A stretch of 64,000 nt of DNA from Anagrus nilaparvatae (Eukaryota > Arthropoda > Insecta > Hymenoptera > Mymaridae). The stretch is from the NCBI GenBank assembly GCA_022575985.1, contig JAKSXM010000007.1, positions 4,838,501 to 4,902,500 of the forward strand, written 5' to 3'. The notes below the pieces were generated by a model, which had not been told where the DNA came from, searched no databases, and worked only from the letters and a program-made list of their open reading frames with translations. This document shows, piece after piece, positions 48,901 to 57,208 of this stretch. The position numbers and the translations under genes are program-made. Position 1 is the stretch's first letter; every line of letters begins with the position of its first letter.

Positions 48901-50953
48901 GGAAAAAGTAAGTGACAAGAACTCCGATAAGAAAGTGTCAGATAGATTCCTTTGTTAACGCCTGATTTTTCTCATCAGGTTCTTTAAATTGCGAAGAGAG
49001 GTATGGCGGCCTTTAGAGTGATATTAAGCAATGTACAAGTACTAACTTAAAGTATTTTCTACGTGATTTGTCAGTTAGCTAATTAAATTGACTTTGCGTC
49101 CAAAGCTGAGTGTGTGAAATCTTTCGGACAGATAAGCAAATCCAGATCCTGCGAAAATTTCAAAAGGGGAGCCATTTCACATCATCAGAGATATAATAAT
49201 TAAAATCACCCCTAATGAGTATGTAGATATACTCCTTGACTGTTAAGAAGTTACTTATCATACCCCCATAACCATCAAGGGTAGTACTACCTGGTTTGCG
49301 GTAGACAATTGAAAGAAGTAAGACAGAAGTGTTTATATGAATTTCTAGTATTAAAAAATCAGGTTTATTAATCTCATCAGTGATAGACGTATATAATAAT
49401 TTAAAGTTTAAAGAATTATGAAGATAGACAGTAACACCGCCGCCACCAATGAATCTACCATCTTTATTATTGACAACCCGATCAGCTCTAATCAAAGTGT
49501 AACCACATATCGAGAGCAGATCAGTTACAATAAGGTTTGAGCCACGATTCCGTTATTGCAATTATATGGGGAGAAAATTAAATAAATTTTCTAATATAAA
49601 TAATAAATAATCTAAATAATAATCGATAAATAACCTCTGTAATTAAGGTCGAAAAATTATTTGCATTCTTTAATGAATTTACATATAAACCCCAGCAGAT
49701 TTCTGATAAGAAATATGATTCGAAGGGTCGAAACCCCCCCCCATTCCCCCTATATTCGTTAGCACAGGCTAAAATGCGAATTATTAAACGTGGGTTAAAA
49801 TATAAGGAAAAAATGAAACAAGGTTTCATTGACATAATCATTAATTGTGAGTGACGCACTGTCGCCATTTTTTTGACAGCGTGTTGAAAAATAGTCTTAG
49901 ACAAAGTTTCGAAAAAAAAGGAGTTATTCCTCTATCTTCAGATATTTTAATGTTTATACCATCAAAAAAGCTAAAACATAGGTTTTTTGCCTTTTTTAAC
50001 CTCCAAATTAGTTCAAAAATATTACGAAATTTAATGTTGGTGTATTTTTTTAAAACCAAAATTTTGACACCAAACGCGTCTCAATCGTATGATTCAGTAT
50101 AAATATATTACTTTTTTAGCTTTAGTCCATAAAAATACGTTTAAATCTGTTCCAACGAACTTAGTGTGGTGGAGGGGTGTGGAGTATTATTTTTAATCAA
50201 AAACCATCAGATTGAGCCAAAAAAATGTCAAAAATCTGCTGGGGCCGCTAACCATACCTTATTCCGCAGTAATCTTTATAAATTTATGTAAAATCGATGT
50301 TAAAAAAAAAGATTTGTAAAATATTTACTAAATATTCTTACCAAATAATATCTTGATGGAAAATAATACAATCAATTATTTTTTGATATTTTATTTCATC
50401 AGAATTGGATTTTTCTAAAGCTATTTTTATACGATATCTATTGAAAAAAAATTAATTCTTTAATAAATTAATAAAAACATAAGTTAAAAGAAACAAGTAA
50501 TAAACCTACCTAAGAATATTAATAAATCCAATATAATATTGAGATGAATAAGCATAGAAACAACTGACACTAAGGGTCGTTATGAGAAATAAAGTTAAAT
50601 AAATTGTTGAATGAATGCATATTTCATAAAAATATTCCTGTTCATTAACGAAATACTCCATCTTTAAGAGTTGTTTTTTTACTCTTGATTCATTTAAAGG
50701 TAAAATAATGTCTAATGTTGGTGATACAAATGGAGTTAATGAACCTGAAATTGCTAGTGATGTTAACATAACTGCAAAAAATATTTAACATCAACTAATT
50801 GTTCTAATAATAATTTTTCAGCTATATGGACATACCTATATAAAAATAGCACATTTTTTTTCCTGTTTCTGTTGCATTTAATAAAATTTTGAATTCCTTG
50901 TTATCAACAATATTTTTCCAATGCTCGTCAATGTCATCCAGAAAACTTTTAAT
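33516..50953 (-). CDS. odorant receptor C, seven recognised exons, interrupted by transposons
   Basis: Minus-strand 7tm_6 receptor. Exons in order: 50953-50836, 50771-50510, 50437-50342, 47440-47350, 46930-46793, 33790-33661, 33572-33516. Phases of the first five agree (1, 2, 2, 0), as do those of the last two (0). Signs: IKSFLDDIDEHWKNIV; PLNESRVKKQLLKMEYFVNE; YQKIIDCIIFHQDII; LNKRLGGILMLLTLILISL; RYFAKWEDASIKIQKLIKM; and the last exon VMQTSVKYFTFLRK, then TAA. These are canonical family motifs. The N-terminal exon may be 56759-56640, in phase. The 12.8-kb I-type insertion lies in the intron before 33790. Across that intron the phases do not match (phase 0 donor, phase 2 needed), so a small exon is missing, the gene is broken, or two paralogues are joined here. 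Confidence 0.7.
33922..33929. repeat. target-site duplication of I-type element (3' side)
   Basis: CATATTAA (TTAATATG on the minus strand), repeated exactly at 46688-46695, brackets the I-type element and its poly(A). Confidence 0.75.
34089..35127 (-). pseudogene. I-type ORF2, RNase H and zinc tail
   Basis: RNase H domain with catalytic acidic residues visible: D in IEIYTDGSKT, E in YTAECFAILEAL, D in VIYTDSLSVL and D in AHVGIPGNEKADELAKQA. It ends at 34336 in this frame. A frameshift near 34375 restores LRSGHYNLNA and a C-x-C...H...C tail (ACTCGYDTQDINHILWQC) down to a stop at 34089. RNase H removes template RNA during reverse transcription of I-group elements. It is separated from the RT by the nested CR1/L2-like insertion; frames either side of that insertion are compatible. 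Confidence 0.85.
35443..36894 (+). CDS. CR1/L2-type ORF1, PHD-like and CCHC zinc-finger RNA-binding protein
   Basis: 483 codons from the ATG at 35443. Residues 14-65 form a Cys-rich PHD-like finger (CSEQPIKKC...LVCINCGNAYHSSC). A coiled-coil-like acidic/leucine stretch follows (about 75-190). The C-terminus has CCHC-type knuckles: CKKCCNYGHTIKHC, CSYCAGEHKTDQC and a CVNC remnant. This is the usual ORF1 plan of CR1/L2-group elements, a nucleic-acid-binding protein packaging element RNA. It overlaps the upstream-open frame of ORF2, which stays open from about 36867. Confidence 0.85.
   Translation: MSAVPESIGIPYRCSEQPIKKCSATTIPKTLVCINCGNAYHSSCVKKMNNIVHVKGYLIKCCRVNSMKINTNNDTLNNEILDLKSQILKYTKTIDELTSELDNFKTCNNNLNDEIKQIKDNREKLSDDIFINNISVTTVNELTQEMLNDHNLLSRLLRENSILYNFNKELIDKGELYKEHIELLKKKNNESNPNNNQPDKGTYSQVVSAGVASDTLNKNNKNHTNNNEIVIAPQYNLILKSVNQNNTSIEDYLNNITPPADTVLKVNYVKKFKNGNILINCDDSETKQIIEEKVINEKDSDNKFKIMEEEYRKPMIKIVGVLNDIHYNSYSDLENEIKRKNFADINGQFIINYIHKNTVKKYNTIFATCDPDIFRKLISAGRVFIGLSSCRVFEDFGISKCKKCCNYGHTIKHCQNQNYVCSYCAGEHKTDQCQNKQSKKCVNCCVSNNTYKTNYAIHHHAHDLYLCKIFNKLKLNRIKLTKY
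36962..39760 (+). CDS. CR1/L2-type ORF2, endonuclease and reverse transcriptase
   Basis: 932 codons in frame. Residues 1-230 form an exonuclease-endonuclease-phosphatase domain: MHLNVRSI, CTEAW, SAFYRCHK, FLVGDFNINI and NDHYPIF. The RT follows at about 490-760 with IIPIYKGGNKTLMTNYRPIS, GTFIDLKKAFDTVQHE, IGVPQGSILGPLLFLVYIND and FSYADDTAIF. There is no RNase H. The endonuclease nicks the target and the RT primes there. The listed start is a TTG; the first AUG in frame is at 36974, and the frame is open upstream into ORF1, so translation may need re-initiation or frameshifting. No stop or shift inside; apparently functional. Confidence 0.92.
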   Translation: MNDVMFDLTGGVGSCIMHLNVRSIHCNLLFLKNFLNSLVIKPQVIICTEAWKIHNPNLLNIDGYKFYFNDSKINRSDGVVVYVASNLITEAENIIIEELIIPCLKITINNVVIRVSAFYRCHKFSKLKFIEKMKLFLKKSEKLKNHFLVGDFNINILDDDLIHNQFLGELLANGYYPLFKSITRPNPNTNYTSGSCIDNIYTNSTLTCQPIIYQQLFNDHYPIFCVLDLGKIEDPINKTNNFINKKINYNKLFKIGSKLNWSNIYKIENPDIAINTLIKMIQTCINKASKNNKKLNKMRKEWITVGILNSTHNKEFIYNLLKSNPNNSDLKKYYNKYCKCLKKVIIAAKIINDNEKVKSIRNNSRKIWNFIDCKLGRKNKNTINSFPTKIINDDRTYENQKDIVNSFNCYYNTVGVNLLNKFSNINTANNLTQTNINTSSCESIYLYETNISEVFKIVANLKDKSGGVDGINAKSLKILNNMIAGPSAYIFNICIDNGIWPISLKMAEIIPIYKGGNKTLMTNYRPISLISNLAKIFEKVIHTRLTIYLRSKGFISERQFGFLQGCGTKDALHCVTEHIYKSFNNSKVVIGTFIDLKKAFDTVQHEILLEKLEKYGIRGITNLLIKNYLLNRQHAVKNGDTISDFLTINIGVPQGSILGPLLFLVYINDLLKLLPLIFSYADDTAIFAIENDWTRAQAMMNEYLSLVGVWFTNNKLTLNPEKTVYITFGSSKSSIPINDLFIHINHMKIERVKTVKYLGIYLDQFLKWDSHVNFTVSRIKYLTFVFYKLRYLDNFILKMIYDSLFLSIASYGISVWGSAYNNSLRILQSYQNKVTKFIGTNSDLLNFLNIKQQFVLNSLIYYYDDFQQRYIKSSSKSRNKILILPKINKSVFRNSSLIVAMNTFNSLPKTLKICQNKTQNNLKKLLKIQLFA
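40100..41350 (-). pseudogene. I-type ORF2, reverse transcriptase part
   Basis: Continues the I-type ORF2 after the Helitron insertion: NNSYPDCWKNIYIHFVQKP, then FALTSCVCKLFELMNTNRL, SQIGFRKGLSTNDNLTAL, VLCAFLDVNGAFNYVQTD, GVPQGGTSPLLYILYTH and LQYADDIAVYLKI. These are RT motifs in order. The thumb region (AHLAKFLGLMFDYELSFQKH) and GYRRSTPNNVSIAES follow. Three in-frame stops are visible: one before WFEH, one in 'YE-stop-FIY' and one just before LQYADD. At 40100 it runs into the tail of the nested CR1/L2-like element. Dead copy. Confidence 0.85.
41351..42805 (+). mobile_element. non-autonomous Helitron with tandem 5' heads
   Basis: Begins TCTTAATACTATATATATTTG (5'-TC) after an A and ends in CTAG at 42802-42805 before a T. 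A G/C hairpin (GGGGGGCGGAGCCCCCC, about 42768-42790) lies just upstream, as expected for Helitron 3' ends. The head ('tttgtttgtttgtctg...accctaatgactcaagaaccaccgaacc') occurs three times, at 41351, 41754 and 42144, in direct units of about 390-400 bases. No Rep/helicase is encoded, so mobilisation would need another element. The heads carry 4-8 TTTGTCTG units that differ in number. Confidence 0.8.
42806..43513 (+). mobile_element. second Helitron copy, sharing the insertion
   Basis: A further copy of the same family, with 'tttgtttgtttttctgtttgtctg' at 42890 and a body nearly equal to 42230-42800. It ends in its own hairpin (GGGGGGCAGAGCCTCCCC) and CTAG at 43510-43513. It directly follows the first CTAG, so the two form one head-to-tail array occupying a single A/T target site in the I-type ORF2. 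Confidence 0.75.
43514..45063 (-). pseudogene. I-type ORF2, APE endonuclease and RT start
   Basis: From the ATG at 45063: an exonuclease-endonuclease-phosphatase domain with LNIMFWNSRSF, VETWLNE, GGGILFLISKK, TYKPPEIV, TIMMGDFNAHNQAWNC and CGSDHYPIII, which nicks target DNA. A stop at 43789-43791 (KNKWVK, then TGA) interrupts the frame. The same frame continues beyond it with CPAWVPTKPNW and SRGSNSSPGMDGINYELL, the start of the RT. It then meets the Helitron at a GAT codon split by the insertion. Inactive because of the stop and the insertion. Confidence 0.88.
45172..46443 (-). pseudogene. I-type ORF1, zinc-knuckle gag-like protein
   Basis: Open from 46263 to 45172 (363 codons), with the knuckle CFLCQELGHIARFC and a basic/acidic tail (KKQKANSKRKTIEEEKKERN). 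The true start is probably the ATG at 46443 (MNSTNASSYHSKKSYSKVV). A TAG and frame change near 46300, within the repeat-like ATAGATGACTATAGATAG, separate it from the main frame. At the 3' end an A8 run near 45180 precedes another open stretch (MIEERVGEDTNYDNI) that overlaps the start of ORF2, which suggests a one-base indel. ORF1 proteins of this group bind element RNA. Confidence 0.8.
46609..46635. repeat. A-run inside the I-type 5' UTR
   Basis: About 26 A on the plus strand (T in the element). It lies inside the element between its CAG start and ORF1, so it is not a poly(A) tail of this element. It could be the tail of a lost small insertion. Confidence 0.5.
46688..46695. repeat. target-site duplication of I-type element (5' side)
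   Basis: CATATTAA, identical to 33922-33929. Confidence 0.75.
47441..48780. other. intron of receptor C, no gene seen
   Basis: A+T-rich with dispersed repeat (47980-48560, with a G-run at about 48032). No exon-like segment with family motifs. Confidence 0.5.
48781..49560 (-). pseudogene. internally deleted non-LTR element (endonuclease and RT tail)
   Basis: Minus strand 49495-49160 encodes an endonuclease part: DGRFIGGGGVTVYLHNSLNF, LLLSIVYRKPGS and RGDFNYYISDD. Directly downstream (48800-48900) lies TALTVWNNLPFTLKAYT, the end of a CR1/jockey-type RT. The whole RT core between them is deleted. It sits in an intron of receptor C. Confidence 0.7.
49561..50341. other. intron of receptor C, no gene seen
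   Basis: Short open frames on both strands here have no family match or splice context. A C-run lies at 49734-49740. Confidence 0.5.
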
Positions 50954-51573
50954 CTGAAAATATACACGAAAACAAACTTAATACAAGGCTTATATTATAT
51001 TTACTATTATAAATCTCTAGTTATATAATTATAATAAATATATCATTGTTCCAATAAAGATGATCAAATAAAAGGATCTACATTTTTTTTATTAGTTCAA
51101 TGGTTCCCGAATATTTGAAATTTATAAAAATACACAAATAAATGCAAATAAATTAATTAATGATAAGTTACTAAATAAAAAAAACGTATTATTTGATAAA
51201 ATAATAAAAAAACATGTTATTTAATAAAAAATAAGAAAAAGCAAAAATAAAAAATAAAAAATGAAAAGAATTGAAAATAGAATAAACGAATTAAAAAACA
51301 TATTTTATATATTAACTTCCTCCTAGGGAGCACTTGTACATTAGAAAAAACAGATGTGATTTCAAACACTTATAAAAATTTTTTAAATTCTTTATTACAT
51401 TATAAAACTAGAAATAATTTTAAAATCTTCATAATATAAAATCTTCATATGTATACAAAATAAATATTCAAAAAAATTTTTTTCATTTAGTCATAAAATA
51501 ATTGTGAGTCTATACAGACATAATCTAAAGTTACAATATCATATTCAAATGTTTTAAATAAATTTAGTTTAAT

Positions 51574-51631
51574 TATAATACAGACCTGATGATGGGAATT
51601 TATTCCTGAAACTAGTCGTCTAATTATTATA
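51574..51631 (+). ncRNA. hammerhead-like ribozyme motif, upstream repeat
   Basis: Core CTGATGA (51586-51592), GAAAC (51608-51612) and cleavage-site GTC (51615-51617). Stem I: AGAC (51582-51585) with GTCT (51618-51621), then after a C/AAT internal loop TATAATA (51574-51580) with TATTATA (51625-51631). Stem II: GGGAA with TTCCT around a UUUA loop. Stem III is only ACTAGT, self-complementary, which fits dimeric type I hammerheads of Penelope-like elements. An extra U follows CTGATGA. Self-cleavage is predicted, not shown. Confidence 0.65.
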
Positions 51632-51766
51632 CAAAAACAAGTTGTAAAAAGAAGGATCAATAAATAAATTAAAATAAATATGTTTTGATTTAATTAATTA
51701 AAAATATCATAAATATTGCAACTTAGGACAAAGTGAAATTTATATATATTTATATAAAAATCCAAA

Positions 51767-54244
51767 ATGGTTGAAGCCGATCAAGCAAATATTGTCTACA
51801 AATACAAGAACATAAAATTAAAAATGTTTAAAACTAATTTGAATATAAAATTTAACAAAAAGTGTCTTAAAGCAAGATTAATTCCAAACTACATAAATAT
51901 CAAGACAAATTCAAAATCAAAAATAGCAAAGTTAGTACTCAAAAAAGCTCAAATAATATGGCTCAAATTAGAAATAAAAGAATTATATAGGAAAAAGAAC
52001 TTATTAAATCAAAAATTATATTTAGCACACTTAGAACTTATAAATAAATTAAATAACACTTTAGTTAACGAAGTCATACGTAACATTAATGACAATTTAG
52101 AAGAGCAAATTAAAAAAATAATCAAAACAAAAGAAAATAAATTTAAAAAATTATTTAAAAAACACAATGACAGAAAAGAAAAAATAACCGTCACGCATGA
52201 ATTTTATCCAAGATTAATAAATTTAACAAATATAGAATTCGAAAATACGGAAATCGAGTTATTAGAAAAAGGATTAAGTTATAATTTACCTGAATATAAT
52301 AAGAAAACCATAGATTTTAAAGAAATAATTAATGCAGAAACAACAATAAAATCTATAGAGTCACAAGATTTACAAAATGAAATTAGAACGGTAATAAACA
52401 GCAAAATTAATAAGTTATCAAAAAATAATATTTTTAAAATTGATAAAAAAAGTAAAAAACTGAATAAATTTAAAAAAGATATAATAAACATAAAAAATAT
52501 AAAAAATAAATTAAATAATAATAATGCTGTAATTGTAAAAGCAGATAAAGGTCAAACGATAGTCATAATAGGCGAAAATGAATTAATGAAAAAATCGTAT
52601 GATTTCATAAATGAAAATAATATTGAAAAAATAAATAAAGATCCAACAGATGAATATGTAAAAGATATAAATAATAAAATAAATAAGTGTACCAAAATAA
52701 TACCAGATAATCAAAAAATTGCATTAAAACAAATAAAGGCAAAAGCACCAGAATTCAATGCACTCATAAAACTACAAAAACAAGGTATGCCTGGTAGACC
52801 CCTTATAAATCATAAAACAGCTCCAAGCTACAAAATTTCTAAAAAATTAAATAATATCATAAAAAATAACTTAAAAATTGATAAAAATTATAGTATTAAA
52901 AATAATATTGAGTTTGTAAACAAAATTAAGAATTTAGAAGTAAAACCTGATTATAAATTAGTAACATTCGACATAAAAAACATGTATACAAACATACCTA
53001 TAGAGGAAACAATAGAAATATTAAATACTAGATTGAAAGAATCATTAAAATTAAATAATTTGGAAATAAATGAAACAATTTCTATTTTAAAAACAATATT
53101 AAGCCAAAATTATTTTTGTTTCAATAATGAATATTATTTGCAAAAAGAAGGCTTAGCAATGGGATCCCCATTAAGCTCACTTTTGGCAGATATTTTCATG
53201 AATGATTTCGAAAATAAATACATATTTAACGACATAAATCCACATAAAAAGAACATAGTTTCATACAACAGATATGTAGATGACATTTTTATGATTTATA
53301 AAGGTACTAACAGGCAAATAGACGCGTTTAAAAAATACATAAGCAAATTTAATAAAAAAATTCAATTCACAGAAGAGTTAGAAACAGACAATAGTATTAA
53401 TTTTTTGGATTTAAAAATAAGAAAAGATAATAATAAATTAAAGTTCTCAATTTTTAGAAAAATAACAACTACAGACACGGTTATACATAACGAATCACAC
53501 CACCCGCGAAGTCAAAAATTAGCTGCGTTCCACTCGCTTATACACAGGGCCGTAAATATACCGATGAACAAAGAAGATTTTAATACGGAAATAGCAATAA
53601 TTAAACAAATCGCGAAAAATAATGGTTATAATATAGAAATTATAAACAAATTAATTAAAAAACATAAAAACAAGAAAAATAATGCATTTAATAATAAAGC
53701 TTATAACAATAAATATTTAAGTTCAAAATACACAACGAAATTGCCAAGTATTATAAAAAACGCAGTAAAAAAATATGGGTATAATATAGGGTTCAAAACG
53801 GACAATCAATTAGAAAAACATTTCAAAAAGAAAAACCACACAAATAATAATTTTCTTGATAGAACCGGTGTATATAAAATATCATGTGACTCGTGCGATA
53901 AAATATACATAGGGCAAACGGGACGCAGCTTCAGAAAAAGGTTTAATGACCATATACCAAAAACACAAAATATAAATACTACACAACAATTAGAAAAAGT
54001 AAATACCAAATACGGATTACATTTAATTAATAATAACCATGACTACACAGACGACAAAATTAACAATATACATAAAAATTTAAAACCGATACACTTTTGC
54101 AATAAAGGTAAAATTTTGGATACACTAGAGGAATTTGAAATTTATAAAAATACACAAATAAATGCAAATAAATTAATTAATGATAAGTTACTAAATAAAA
54201 AAAACGTATTATTTGATAAAATAATAAAAAAACATGTTATTTAA
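51767..54244 (+). CDS. Penelope-like reverse transcriptase with GIY-YIG endonuclease, 825 aa
   Basis: Starts at ATG 51767, TAA at 54242. N-terminal region with VIVKADKGQTIVII (about 260-275), conserved in this class. RT at about 330-580: PGRPLINHKTAPSYKISKKL, VTFDIKNMYTNIPIEETIEI (motif A), EGLAMGSPLSSLLADIFMND (motif B), YNRYVDDIFMIY (catalytic YVDD) and INFLDLKI. GIY-YIG nuclease at about 700-745: RTGVYKISC, then CDKIYIGQTGRSFRKRFNDH. The protein copies element RNA, and the nuclease nicks the target. Length is typical. No stop or frameshift; probably functional. Very Lys/Asn/Ile-rich, in line with the A+T-rich genome. Confidence 0.95.
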   Translation: MVEADQANIVYKYKNIKLKMFKTNLNIKFNKKCLKARLIPNYINIKTNSKSKIAKLVLKKAQIIWLKLEIKELYRKKNLLNQKLYLAHLELINKLNNTLVNEVIRNINDNLEEQIKKIIKTKENKFKKLFKKHNDRKEKITVTHEFYPRLINLTNIEFENTEIELLEKGLSYNLPEYNKKTIDFKEIINAETTIKSIESQDLQNEIRTVINSKINKLSKNNIFKIDKKSKKLNKFKKDIINIKNIKNKLNNNNAVIVKADKGQTIVIIGENELMKKSYDFINENNIEKINKDPTDEYVKDINNKINKCTKIIPDNQKIALKQIKAKAPEFNALIKLQKQGMPGRPLINHKTAPSYKISKKLNNIIKNNLKIDKNYSIKNNIEFVNKIKNLEVKPDYKLVTFDIKNMYTNIPIEETIEILNTRLKESLKLNNLEINETISILKTILSQNYFCFNNEYYLQKEGLAMGSPLSSLLADIFMNDFENKYIFNDINPHKKNIVSYNRYVDDIFMIYKGTNRQIDAFKKYISKFNKKIQFTEELETDNSINFLDLKIRKDNNKLKFSIFRKITTTDTVIHNESHHPRSQKLAAFHSLIHRAVNIPMNKEDFNTEIAIIKQIAKNNGYNIEIINKLIKKHKNKKNNAFNNKAYNNKYLSSKYTTKLPSIIKNAVKKYGYNIGFKTDNQLEKHFKKKNHTNNNFLDRTGVYKISCDSCDKIYIGQTGRSFRKRFNDHIPKTQNINTTQQLEKVNTKYGLHLINNNHDYTDDKINNIHKNLKPIHFCNKGKILDTLEEFEIYKNTQINANKLINDKLLNKKNVLFDKIIKKHVI

Positions 54245-54593
54245 TAAAAAATAAGAAAAAGCAAAAATAAAAAATAAAAAATGAAAAGAATTGAAAATAG
54301 AATAAACGAATTAAAAAACATATTTTATATATTAACTTCCTCCTAGGGAGCACTTGTACATTAGAAAAAACAGATGTGATTTCAAACACTTATAAAAATT
54401 TTTTAAATTCTTTATTACATTATAAAACTAGAAATAATTTTAAAATCTTCATAATATAAAATCTTCATATGTATACAAAATAAATATTCAAAAAAATTTT
54501 TTTCATTTAGTCATAAAATAATTGTGAGTCTATACAGACATAATCTAAAGTTACAATATCATATTCAAATGTTTTAAATAAATTTAGTTTAAT

Positions 54594-54651
54594 TATAATA
54601 CAGACCTGATGATGGGAATTTATTCCTGAAACTAGTCGTCTAATTATTATA
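54594..54651 (+). ncRNA. hammerhead-like ribozyme motif, downstream repeat
   Basis: Same sequence and fold as 51574-51631, exactly 3020 bases downstream. Two ribozymes bracketing the gene would release a unit-length RNA. Confidence 0.65.
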
Positions 54652-54749
54652 CAAAAACAAGTTGTAAAAAGAAGGATCAATAAATAAATTAAAATAAATA
54701 TGTTTTGATTTAATTAATTAAAAATATCAAAAAAAGTAAGATTTTACGA

Positions 54750-55260
54750 AATCTTTTGTTTTTCTTTTAGCAATTAAATATCACATCGAATCTCATCCAA
54801 AAAATACTGCTAAATTATTTGCTCTATGGTTCCAGAAGCAATGACAAATATTCATATGAGTTGAAAATTTTTACCATATTTTAAGTATCATATAGTGGAA
54901 CAAATGCTGATAATCAGCGACCTTAAAAACCTTAATTTAGTTATTTTTATAAAAATTGAATATGTTGAAAAAACGCCGAAAACAGGTAAAAAATGGCAAA
55001 ATATGGTACACGGAATACCTTTTCGGGTTCCTAGCCTTAAAATTCATAATCAGCGACCACAAAAACATATTACCTGACATTTGAAAGTCAATCAGAAAAT
55101 TTTTTATGAAGTATGTCAAAAAAACACTCAAAATTGGCCGAAAATTACGGTAAATCGATATTAGGGCTTCGTTTTCGGGATAGGGACCTAAAAATTCGGA
55201 ATCAGCGTACCCGAAATCTTAAGAATCACGTACAAGTAGCCTTACTCAAGGCTTAGGAAA
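54750..55260. repeat. diverged 'atcagcgacc' repeat array
   Basis: Three partial units, each with 'aatcagcgacc/gtacc' and 'ggttcctag/gggaccta' (about 54912, 55050, 55200), in the style of the foldback at 169-1415. No coding capacity. Confidence 0.5.
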
Positions 55261-56639
55261 AAAGTGCCTATTTTTAACACAGGCGGCTTCTAGACTACTA
55301 TACATGCTAGTTAATTACTTCATTAATTATTAATAGTCGAAAATGAATTATTTTACATTGATAAAAAAATAATTAGAAGCCTATTATATAACCTATCTTA
55401 ATATGTATTTTTGATAGTTATAATATTTTAATAACTATGTCTTTTTGATGTTTAAACAAAGAATTGTATGGAAAATATTTTATTAATAAATTATCAAAAC
55501 CCTGAAATTATTTAGGCATTTTTCAGCATTTAATTATAGTAAAAACTTTAGAAATACATTTTTGATAAATAATATCTGTTACAGTTTCTATATTTTATGA
55601 ATTTATTCTTGATTAAAACTAGCTTTACAATAAATATTCAGTAAAAATAAAGAAATTCAACTTTAGTAAAACTTTTTTTTTTTTATTAATTGATTTATTG
55701 TATATGTAAAAAAATTTTTCAAATTCGATATGAAATTTTCAAAAACATTATTCTGAAGAAATTAAAACTTACGCAGATATTTAAAATATTCCGCATAATA
55801 CAGACGGTGTTAGATTTTTACTGGGTCCTATCCAAGTAAAAATCAATTATACGAAAAATGTTTTCTAATAATGGACACCGTTAAAATACGCTGCCAACTA
55901 GCTGGCACTAAGGTTCCTCAAACAATGAGCTTAATAAATCAATATGCCATTATGTTAATATTTAGTAAATTTACGATTTTTTTGCAAATTTTTTTGAAAA
56001 TTCACTAATTTTTCAAGAATATACTATGTTTTTTTTTTTTTTTTGTTAATCTAAGAGAGTTACTTTCTACAGTGCATGTAAATTCTTAATCAATATAAAT
56101 TCCCATCACAATAGTTAAGAACGAATTATGATCAGAAAAATATTATTTCTTACTGAACATTCATTAAGTGTAATACAGACAATGCAGTCTCTGTGCGAAG
56201 CGCAGTTGAATATAGTTTATTAAAATCAATAAATTAATAAAAAAATCATCAAACTTTCCGAACCTTTACTAACCCCCCAGCACCCATAAACATAAAATTT
56301 CATTAGAACAGCTTGAATTTTTCACACCTAGTGGATTGCGATGTCGCTAAATAAGAATTTAATATTAAAATTGAGAAAATCAATGGATAAAATTTAATAT
56401 GGCCGATTTTTCTTTTTTTTACAAAATGTTTTTAATGATGGAAAAAATTATTTAAATTGAAAAAAATATTTTAATACGTGTATGTATTTTATATACTTAT
56501 AAAATTTTTAGTGTCATTTCAATAGTTTGCCCAAATTAAAAAAAAATATATTTTCATAATAAATATTATTTCATAATATATACTGAAATGAAGCTTTTTT
56601 CTTAAGTTATTATGAAAAATAATATAAAATGATACGTAC

Positions 56640-56759
56640 CTGTTTTTTATTTGTAACAAAACTTAAGTACACAACTTTAACAACTAAAAGTAAAACCATT
56701 CCCGTTAGTACTTCAATAACAACATTTGATTTTTTTTTACTTTTCCATAATTCAACTGC
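56640..56759 (-). CDS. odorant receptor N-terminal exon (likely first part of receptor C or a neighbour)
   Basis: A 40-codon exon, phase 0 on both sides, acceptor TTACAG and donor GTACGT. It encodes SNVVIEVLTGMVLLLVVKVV and YLSFVTNKKQ, a transmembrane segment and loop from the receptor N-terminal part. Joined to the 50953-50836 exon it gives the expected TNKKQ-IKSFLDDIDEHW succession, so it may belong to receptor C with the Penelope element in the intron. It is almost the same as 26452-26571. The first coding exon was not found. Confidence 0.6.
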
Positions 56760-57208
56760 CTGTAATTTGTTTAAAAAAAATTTTTTTATTTTTTCATTAC
56801 AGCAACTTAAATTAAAAATTTACCATAAGAAATTTGATTGTGAATAAATTAATTATAATAAGACATTTTGTAATTTTGGATCTTATTCCATTTTCATAAG
56901 GCCAAATTCCAATAATATTAAAAAAAAATTTAAGTTCTTTAAAAAATTTGTTAAAATAATAAGAGTGCGCCATAATTTTTAATTTTTTACAACTGACATT
57001 TCTAAGTAAAAATTTTTAATGTAACGCATTAAATTCAAAGCTATGTTTCAAAAACACTACTAATGTAGAAATTAACATAGAACGCATATAAAAAAAGGAA
57101 ACTTACAAAATACTGCAGTTTATATTGATTTTTACGCAAATATATTTATAAATAAATTTCGATTTATAGATTATCAATATTTCGTATTGAACTAATTATT
57201 ATTCTACT

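Larger units (their letters stand above)
51113..54729 (+). mobile_element. Penelope-like element with tandem long repeats
   Basis: A complete Penelope-like retroelement. The 597-base repeats 51113-51709 and 54133-54729 are identical wherever compared, at a constant offset of 3020 bases; these are the pseudo-LTRs of this class. Between them lies an intact 825-codon protein. The upstream repeat includes the end of that reading frame (TTTGAAATTTATAAAAA onward), so the element is arranged as a partial copy followed by a full copy, as in known Penelope insertions. Each repeat holds a hammerhead-like motif. Identity of the repeats suggests a recent insertion. It separates receptor C from a likely 5' exon at 56.7 kb. 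Confidence 0.9.
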
